Of a DNA stretch of 64,000 bases, positions 58,732 to 64,000 are shown piece after piece. Source of the stretch: Solimonas marina. GTDB lineage: Bacteria; Pseudomonadota; Gammaproteobacteria; Nevskiales; Nevskiaceae. Position 1 is the stretch's first letter. Every line of letters begins with the position of its first letter. Made by a program: the position numbers and the translations under genes. The stretch is taken from assembly GCF_012241385.1 (NCBI RefSeq), contig NZ_JAAVXB010000010.1:1-64000 (forward strand). The letters are read 5' to 3'. The notes beneath the pieces were generated by a model. The model saw only the letters and a list, made by a program, of their open reading frames with translations, was not told the origin of the DNA and did no database searches.

Positions 58732-60381
58732 ATGTCTCTCAAGAATCCGGTCGAAATGCTGGTGCAGTGGGCCAAGGAACAGCCGAACCGCGGCTGGCTC
58801 TACCAGCCTGTCGACGGCGTCTGGAAGAAGTACACCTTCGCCGAATGCGAAGCGCAGGTCCGCGGCATGGCCACGGCGCTGCGCAAACTGGGCCTGCCGC
58901 CGGGTTCGAGCGTCGCCATTTCCGGCCGCAACACCGCGCACTGGGTGCTCGCCGACCTGGCGATCGCGATGGCCGGCTACGTCAGCGTCGGCCTCTACCC
59001 GAAGCAGTCGCGCGACGCAGTCAAGTTCATCCTCGAGCACTCCGAGACCAAGGCCATCTTCATCGGCCCGATGCCGGACGCCGACGACTTCATGAGCGCA
59101 GTGCCGGAAGGCGTGATCAAGATCGGCTTCCCGTTCCCGGACGTGAAGGGCTGCGAGCATCAGTGGGATGACCTGGTACGCGCGTCCGAGCCGTTTGCCG
59201 GCTACCAGGCGCCGCCGACCGACGAGATCTACACGCTGATCTACACCTCCGGCACCACCGGCAATCCGAAGGGCGTGATCATCACCATCGGCAACATGCT
59301 GTTCGCTGCCGAAGGCATGATGAAGGCGATGCCGGGCGTCGGCACCGAGCGCTTCTTCTCGTATCTGCCGCTGGCACATGCCTTCGAGCGCGGCGCCGTC
59401 GAACTCGGCTCCATCTACTACGGCGCCGAGGTGTTCTTCCTCGAAAGCATCGAAAAGCTCGCGCAGCAGCTGCCGGAAATCGCGCCGACGCGCTTCTTCG
59501 GCGTACCGCTGGTTTACGGCCGCTTCCAGGCCGGCATCCTGCAGAAGCTGCCGCAGAAGAAGCTCGACAGACTGCTGAAGATTCCGCTGGTCTCGTCGCT
59601 GATCAAGAAGAAGATCAAGACCGGCCTGGGCCTGCAGAACGCGCGCTACATCTTTGCCGGCGCGGCGCCGATGCCAGTTCCGCTGATGCTTTGGCTCGAC
59701 AAGATCGGCATCACGGTCCTGCAGGGTTACGGCATGACCGAAAACAACATCTACGCGACAGCGAATCTGCCGGGCGCGAATCGCTGGGGTTCGGCGGGCC
59801 GGGCGCAGCCCGGTGCCGACATGCGCATCGGCGAAGACGGCGAGATCCAGTTCAAGCACCCGGCCGTCACGCGGGGCTACTACAAGGACGCTGAGAAGAC
59901 CGCCGAGCTGTTCACGGCCGACGGCTGGTTGCGCACCGGCGACAAGGGTCGCATCGACGAGGACGGCTACCTCTACATCACCGGCCGCACCAAGGACATC
60001 TTCAAGACGCAGAAGGGCAAGTACGTCGCCCCGGCGCCGATCGAAGGCGCGCTGTCGCGCTGCACGGACATCGACCAGCTGTGCTTCGTCGGCTCCAACC
60101 TCAAGCAGCCGATCATGATGATCACGCTCAGCGAGGACGCGCTGAAGAAGCCGCACGCCGAAGTCGAAGCCAACCTGCTGGCCGAGATGAACGCCGTCAA
60201 CGCCGAACTCGAAGACCACGAGCGCATCGCCAAGATCATCGTCTGCAAGGAACCGTGGACGATCGACAACCACCTGATGACGCCGACCATGAAGGTCAAG
60301 CGCAACGAAGTCGAAAAGCGCTACACCGCGATCATCGACGCCCACGCCCCCAACGTAAAAGAAAAAATCGTCTGGGAGTGA
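58732..60381 (+). CDS. Long-chain acyl-CoA synthetase / AMP-binding enzyme
   Basis: A 549-residue AMP-forming ligase. The P-loop TSGTTGNPKG, the adenine motif GYGMTEN and the hinge region GWLRTGDKGRIDEDGYLYIT are intact, as is the catalytic lysine-containing tail (TPTMKVKRNEVEKRY). It activates a fatty acid as acyl-CoA for beta-oxidation or lipid synthesis. AAGGAG six bases before ATG 58732; longer upstream frames lack homology. Confidence 0.92.
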   Translation: MSLKNPVEMLVQWAKEQPNRGWLYQPVDGVWKKYTFAECEAQVRGMATALRKLGLPPGSSVAISGRNTAHWVLADLAIAMAGYVSVGLYPKQSRDAVKFILEHSETKAIFIGPMPDADDFMSAVPEGVIKIGFPFPDVKGCEHQWDDLVRASEPFAGYQAPPTDEIYTLIYTSGTTGNPKGVIITIGNMLFAAEGMMKAMPGVGTERFFSYLPLAHAFERGAVELGSIYYGAEVFFLESIEKLAQQLPEIAPTRFFGVPLVYGRFQAGILQKLPQKKLDRLLKIPLVSSLIKKKIKTGLGLQNARYIFAGAAPMPVPLMLWLDKIGITVLQGYGMTENNIYATANLPGANRWGSAGRAQPGADMRIGEDGEIQFKHPAVTRGYYKDAEKTAELFTADGWLRTGDKGRIDEDGYLYITGRTKDIFKTQKGKYVAPAPIEGALSRCTDIDQLCFVGSNLKQPIMMITLSEDALKKPHAEVEANLLAEMNAVNAELEDHERIAKIIVCKEPWTIDNHLMTPTMKVKRNEVEKRYTAIIDAHAPNVKEKIVWE

Positions 60382-60392
60382 GCCCGGGCTTT

Positions 60393-60417
60393 CGAGGAGT
60401 GCCGGTGGCACTCCTCG
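60393..60417 (+). repeat. Perfect short hairpin after the acyl-CoA synthetase
   Basis: CGAGGAGTGCC-GGT-GGCACTCCTCG (11-bp stem, 3-base loop, arms 60393-60403 and 60407-60417). No T-run follows, so termination would be weak. Confidence 0.6.
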
Positions 60418-60500
60418 CCGGGCGAACCGGTGGGGTTGGGGCCCCACCGCGGGAGCCGGGCGCGACGGTTCACGGTGCGAGCCCTGGGCGCTGTCTCATG

Positions 60501-60580
60501 GCGAGGGTCGCGGCTTGCGCCGCTCCTACTGCAAGGAGCCCTGTTCCGTTTGTAGGAGCGGCGCAAGCCGCGACCCTCGC
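60501..60580. repeat. Inverted pair of REP elements (REPIN/BIME-like)
   Basis: GCGAGGGTCGCGGCTTGCGC-CGCTCCTAC (60501-60529) and its exact inverse (60552-60580), loop 22 bases. Sequence and arrangement are those of GTAGGAGCGGC-type REP repeats common in Pseudomonas/Xanthomonas relatives. It lies between two convergent genes. Confidence 0.85.
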
Positions 60581-60582
60581 GC

Positions 60583-61536
60583 TCAGTCCCTGCCCAGCCA
60601 CCCGCGCCAGCCGAACCACGCCAGCGGCAGCAGCATGCTCACCAACAGCACGCCCAGCGCAAGCGGATAGCCCCAGGCCCATTTCAGCTCGGGCATGTGC
60701 GCGAAGTTCATGCCCCAGATACCGGCCAGTATCACCGGCGGGATCGTCACCACCGACGCCACGGTCAACAGCTTCATCACCGCGTTCTGCGCGGTATTGA
60801 TGAAGCCGAGAATCGCGTCGAGCAGGAATTGCAGCTTCTCGGTGAGCTGATCGTCGAATTCCTCCAGCGTCTTCAGGTCGCTGGCAATGACCTTCAGGCG
60901 TGAGCGCGCGGCCTTCGTCAGAAAGCTCGGTGCGCGATTCTCGACAAAGCCCAACGTCCGCGCGAAGCCGAGCAATGACGGCCGGAAGCGCGCCAGGCGT
61001 CCTTCCAGGCGCCCGACGCACAGCATCAGATCCTGCAGGTCCGACGTGCGCAGTCGGGCGTCGACGAAGACGGCATCCGACAGCTGCGCGACATCGCCGG
61101 CAATCTTCTGCATCTCGCCCGCCACTTCGTTGATCGACGTTTCCAGCAGCAGCGCGAAAACCGAGACGGGGGTGGTCTCGCGGCTGTGCTGCCACTGTGT
61201 AGCTGCGGCGTCGATCGCGCGCGACGGTGCGTAGCGCAGGCTGATCAGGAAGCGCTCATCGAGCGCCAGCCCCAGCGGCGTGTCGGGACCACCATCGTCA
61301 GCCGCCATCGCCACCTGCATGTGCAGGGTGCGCTCGTCATCGCGGTTGCGCTGCGCCAGGCCCAGTGCGCTGACGGCCTCTCGCGACGGCATCGCGAAAC
61401 CGCTCATACGTTCGATGCGCCGAATTTCCTCGGGCGTCGGATTGCAAAGGTCGAACCAGACGCCGTCCACCGGCAGCTCGCGCTCCGGCGTCCAGACAAC
61501 GGGAGATTCATGATCCGCAAGATGGATGGTCAGCAT
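60583..61536 (-). CDS. corA: CorA-family magnesium/divalent-metal channel
   Basis: A 317-residue inner-membrane channel. The large cytoplasmic N-terminal domain is followed by two C-terminal helices with the selectivity motif GMNFAHMPE after TIPPVILAGIW. It imports Mg2+ (or, in ZntB-like members, exports or imports zinc). The start at 61536 is used; longer frames are unsupported. Confidence 0.9.
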   Translation of the reverse strand: MLTIHLADHESPVVWTPERELPVDGVWFDLCNPTPEEIRRIERMSGFAMPSREAVSALGLAQRNRDDERTLHMQVAMAADDGGPDTPLGLALDERFLISLRYAPSRAIDAAATQWQHSRETTPVSVFALLLETSINEVAGEMQKIAGDVAQLSDAVFVDARLRTSDLQDLMLCVGRLEGRLARFRPSLLGFARTLGFVENRAPSFLTKAARSRLKVIASDLKTLEEFDDQLTEKLQFLLDAILGFINTAQNAVMKLLTVASVVTIPPVILAGIWGMNFAHMPELKWAWGYPLALGVLLVSMLLPLAWFGWRGWLGRD

Positions 61537-61633
61537 TCGGGTCCCCGGCATACGCGACACACCGCGCCAGCATCGGTATCCCGCATCGCGGCACAATGCC
61601 GGCTGAACGACGAATCACTGAATGGAAAGCCCG

Positions 61634-62065
61634 ATGAGCATCGAGATTCGCAGCGCCGAGGTCACCGACGCCGCGGCCGTCGCGCGCTTGTCCGGCATGT
61701 TCGGCTACGCGCCCGACGTCGCTGCCCATTCCGAGCGCCTGGTCCGCCTGTTGTCACGTGCCGACCATGCCGTTTGGGTGGCCGAAGCCGAGGGCCGGAT
61801 CGCCGGCTGGCTGCACGCCTGCCAGCAGCTGGCACTCGAGAGTGGCGGCTTTGCCGAAATCCTCGGCCTGGTCGTCGACGAGCAACTGCGCAGCCATGGC
61901 ATCGGTGCCGCGTTGTTGCGCACCGCCGAGCAATGGGCCGGCACGCAGGGCCAGCGCAGCATCCGCGTGCGCTCCAACACCGCGCGCGAACGCGCCCATC
62001 AGTTCTATCTGCGCGAGGGCTACGTTGCGACCAAACGCCAGCAGGTTTTCAGCAAGACCCTGTAG
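61634..62065 (+). CDS. GNAT-family N-acetyltransferase
   Basis: A 143-residue single-domain GNAT: ILGLVVDEQLRSHGIGAALL contains the acetyl-CoA loop (R/Q-x-x-G-I-G/A), and RAHQFYLREGYVATKRQQVF is the typical C-terminus. Substrate unknown. GGAAAG precedes the ATG at 61634. Confidence 0.88.
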   Translation: MSIEIRSAEVTDAAAVARLSGMFGYAPDVAAHSERLVRLLSRADHAVWVAEAEGRIAGWLHACQQLALESGGFAEILGLVVDEQLRSHGIGAALLRTAEQWAGTQGQRSIRVRSNTARERAHQFYLREGYVATKRQQVFSKTL

Positions 62066-62096
62066 GCGTGCCGGCCGTCAATCCGGCAGCTTGCGG

Positions 62097-62465
62097 AACG
62101 CAATCGCGAACCGGTTCCAGGCGTTGCTCGACCCGCGGCAATACGCGGCACGCCCCACTGTCGGCCTGATGCGCGGCGGCGCCGATCCGCACTGGACTTT
62201 GGTCACCGGCAACGGCGAGCGGCTGCGTGTCACGCACCGGCCAGGCCTGCTGTACACGGACTTGCGCGTGCTGTTCGAAGCCGCGCTCGGCGGCATCGAC
62301 ATCGCGCTGCTGCCGCTGCGCATCGTCTGGCCGGCGCTGGAGCAAGGCACGCTGATACGTCGCATCGCGCTGGACGACCGACGATCCGGCATTCACATGC
62401 CCCATGCGCAGCGCCGCGAAACGCGGCCGTCGGTCCGGGCGCTGATCGAATTTCTGGCGGCGTAG
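62097..62465 (+). pseudogene. C-terminal remnant of a LysR substrate-binding domain
   Basis: About 120 codons in frame read PTVGLMRGGADPHWTLV, LLYTDLRVLFEAALGGIDIA and RPSVRALIEFLAA, the last half of a LysR effector domain. There is no N-terminal winged helix or start, so it is a truncated gene. It ends 55 bases before the purU 3' end. Confidence 0.7.
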
Positions 62466-62520
62466 GTGCCGAACGCACTGACCGGCGGCGAAGTGCCGCC
62501 GCCTTGAACGGCGACAGCCG

Positions 62521-63390
62521 TCAGGCGAAGACGATGGTCTTGTTGCCGTCGACGATGACGCGGTCCTCGACGTGCCAGCGCACCGCGCGCGCCAGCACCT
62601 GGCGTTCGAGGTCGCGGCCGAGACGACGCAGGTCCGGCACTTCGTGGCGATGCGAGACGCGGCCGGTGTCCTGATCGATGATCGGACCCTGGTCGAGATC
62701 CGAGGTCACGTAGTGCGCCGTGGCGCCGATCAGCTTGACGCCGCGTGTGTACGCCTGCTGGTAGGGGTCGGCGCCGACGAAGGCCGGCAGGAAGCTGTGA
62801 TGGATGTTGATGATGCGCTGCGGGTAGTGCGCGACGAATCCGGCCGTGAGAATACGCATGTAGCGCGCCAGCACGATGAAGTCGGTACGACCGTCGAGCA
62901 CGGCCAGCATGCGCGCCTCGGCCTCGGCATGCGTGGCCGCATCGATCGGCACATGCTCGAACGGCACGCCGAAGCGCTCGACCTCGCCGCGCAGATCGTC
63001 GTGATTGGAAATGACCACCGGGATGTCGACGCGCAGCTCGCCGCGCTGCCAACGCCACAGCAACTCGAACAGCGCGTGATCGTGCTTGGAGACGAGGATG
63101 GCCATGCGCGGCTTGTCGGCCGCATAGCTGATGCGCCAATCCATCGTGAAGCGGCTGGCGACCTGCTCGCGAAACGCCGTCTCCAGCACCGCGCGCGGCA
63201 CGTCCAGGTGCGGCGTCTGAAATTCCAGGCGCAGGAAGAAACGACCGCCTTCCGGATCGGTCGAATGCTGATCGAGCTCGGTGATGTTGACGCCGTGCTC
63301 GCAGAGGAACGTGGTCACGGCGGCGACGATGCCCGGCTGGTCCGGACAGGTGATCAGCAGACGGGCAGTCGTTTCGGGTTCGGTGGTCAT
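62521..63390 (-). CDS. purU: Formyltetrahydrofolate deformylase
   Basis: A 289-residue enzyme releasing formate from 10-formyl-THF. N-terminal ACT domain (LLITCPDQPGIVAAVTTFLC) and C-terminal formyltransferase-like domain (INIHHSFLPAF, GATAHYVTSDLDQGPII). The catalytic Asn/His/Asp are in conserved motifs (SNHDDL, HHSFLPAF, TSDLDQG). It supplies formate for PurT-dependent purine synthesis and balances one-carbon units. Start at 63390. Confidence 0.95.
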   Translation of the reverse strand: MTTEPETTARLLITCPDQPGIVAAVTTFLCEHGVNITELDQHSTDPEGGRFFLRLEFQTPHLDVPRAVLETAFREQVASRFTMDWRISYAADKPRMAILVSKHDHALFELLWRWQRGELRVDIPVVISNHDDLRGEVERFGVPFEHVPIDAATHAEAEARMLAVLDGRTDFIVLARYMRILTAGFVAHYPQRIINIHHSFLPAFVGADPYQQAYTRGVKLIGATAHYVTSDLDQGPIIDQDTGRVSHRHEVPDLRRLGRDLERQVLARAVRWHVEDRVIVDGNKTIVFA

Positions 63391-63473
63391 GGCGCGCGCA
63401 GCAAAGGACGCCGGTTTATACAGAAACGCCAACTAAAGGAAAACCACCAGACGCCGACTCAGGCCGGGCCTTG

Positions 63474-63546
63474 AACCGCAGATTCCACAGATGCCGCGGC
63501 CCACGCTCGACAGCACTTTTCTGCGAAATCCGTGAAATCTGCGGTT
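63474..63546. repeat. Inverted repeat between purU and the partial TPR-like gene
   Basis: AACCGCAGATT (63474-63484) and AATCTGCGGTT (63536-63546) are exact inverted repeats with a further partial match inside. It lies just after the stop of the incomplete gene and could be its terminator or a dispersed repeat. Confidence 0.5.
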
Positions 63547-63556
63547 AAACAGGCTT

Positions 63557-64000
63557 CTACGCGTTGACCATGGCCTTGAGTTTGGCGGCCTCGGTGGGGA
63601 ACCACGGGCCGTTGGCCTTCAGCGTCTCGGCAACCACGCGGCGCGCGTCGCTGTCGCGGTGCAGGGCCTGCAACGCCTTGACGCGCAACTCGGCGACCAG
63701 CAGACGGTTGGCGCCGTAAGCGAGCTGCGCCGCCTGTTCGAGATGCGGCAGCGCCTCATCGGCCTTGCCACGTTCGAGCAGGCTCTTGCCCCAGCGCTCG
63801 GGGTACACATAGTCGTCCGGCCAGGCGGCGACCAGCTGCGGCATCAGCGCGTCGTAGGCGCTGTAGTCGCCGGTCAGCGACGCCAGCTGATCGCGGTAGA
63901 CGCGCAGGTTGTCGTCGAGGTTGCGGTCCTTTTTGAAGTCGCCGCCGATGTCCTTTTCGACGTCGGCGATGGCGCGTTCGAGCAATGCCTCCTGCGCATC
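63557..64000 (-). CDS. C-terminal part of a TPR-like helical-repeat protein
   Basis: The visible 147 residues (5' end beyond the window) contain TPR-like helix pairs: YPERWGKSLLERGKADEALP, HLEQAAQLAYGANRLLVAEL, ALHRDSDARRVVAETLKANG. No catalytic motif is seen; the N-terminal domain may lie outside. Confidence 0.65.
   Translation of the reverse strand, partial: DAQEALLERAIADVEKDIGGDFKKDRNLDDNLRVYRDQLASLTGDYSAYDALMPQLVAAWPDDYVYPERWGKSLLERGKADEALPHLEQAAQLAYGANRLLVAELRVKALQALHRDSDARRVVAETLKANGPWFPTEAAKLKAMVNA

Overview
The window reads as a chromosomal segment of a GC-rich gammaproteobacterium. It has Fis, XseA, PrmA, GuaA/GuaB, PurH, monomeric NADP-isocitrate dehydrogenase, FadE-type acyl-CoA dehydrogenase, TonB-dependent receptors and a CCA-encoding tRNA-Val gene. 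The mix of lipid/acyl-CoA genes, diguanylate cyclases and receptors would fit the Nevskiales/Solimonadaceae or a neighbouring lineage, but that placement is an inference from gene content and not proven here.

Layout. 1-460: end of etfA, terminators, tRNA-Val(CAC). 460-6000: ankyrin protein, tadA, a TipA-like MerR regulator divergent from a Dps ferritin, an FMN reductase and icd. 6436-11540: a 1011-residue periplasmic-propeller diguanylate cyclase, then an AraC regulator with an NAD-dependent epimerase/reductase. 11685-14299: an SDR/SnoaL-like/monooxygenase-like cluster facing its LysR regulator across a clear inverted-repeat operator. 14362-16232: a defence remnant, namely an AbiEi/AbiEii toxin-antitoxin pair followed by a truncated hsdM start. 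16288-26794: housekeeping purine and DNA/translation genes (guaA, guaB, xseA, prmA with an extra phosphatase-like domain, fis, purH), with a TonB receptor lying between guaB and guaA. 26935-32136: a ZnuD-like receptor preceded by two small CxLC...H proteins and followed by a cysteine-free DUF411 protein, a HEAT/BamE-like lipoprotein-type protein and a spermidine-synthase-like enzyme. 32758-37308: a solitary 1516-residue STAND-type ATPase with an N-terminal nuclease-like region, flanked by gene-poor DNA. This is the best candidate for an undescribed (probably antiviral) system. 37630-42309: a retinol-saturase-like oxidoreductase under PadR control, a TetR regulator and a succinate-semialdehyde-type dehydrogenase. 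42600-44559: an ECF sigma/membrane anti-sigma/DUF4097 operon. 44728-51841: a tandem GST-N protein, LysE exporter, MOSC protein, TetR regulator divergent from fadE, a CaiB-family (AMACR-like) enzyme and a VOC protein. 51913-58411: an ada-alkA DNA-alkylation repair operon, a second diguanylate cyclase, and a FAD oxidoreductase coupled to a strictosidine-synthase-like protein. 58732-64000: acyl-CoA synthetase, a REP-type inverted pair, CorA, a GNAT, a LysR remnant, purU and a partial TPR-like gene.

Recurring themes are acyl-CoA metabolism (etfA, fadE, CaiB/AMACR-like, acyl-CoA synthetase), purine synthesis (guaA, guaB, purH, purU), cyclic-di-GMP signalling, and metal handling (Dps, ZnuD-like, CorA). 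No CRISPR array, rRNA operon or intact insertion sequence was seen. Start sites were chosen by ribosome binding site, signal peptide or family alignment and often differ from the longest open frame.
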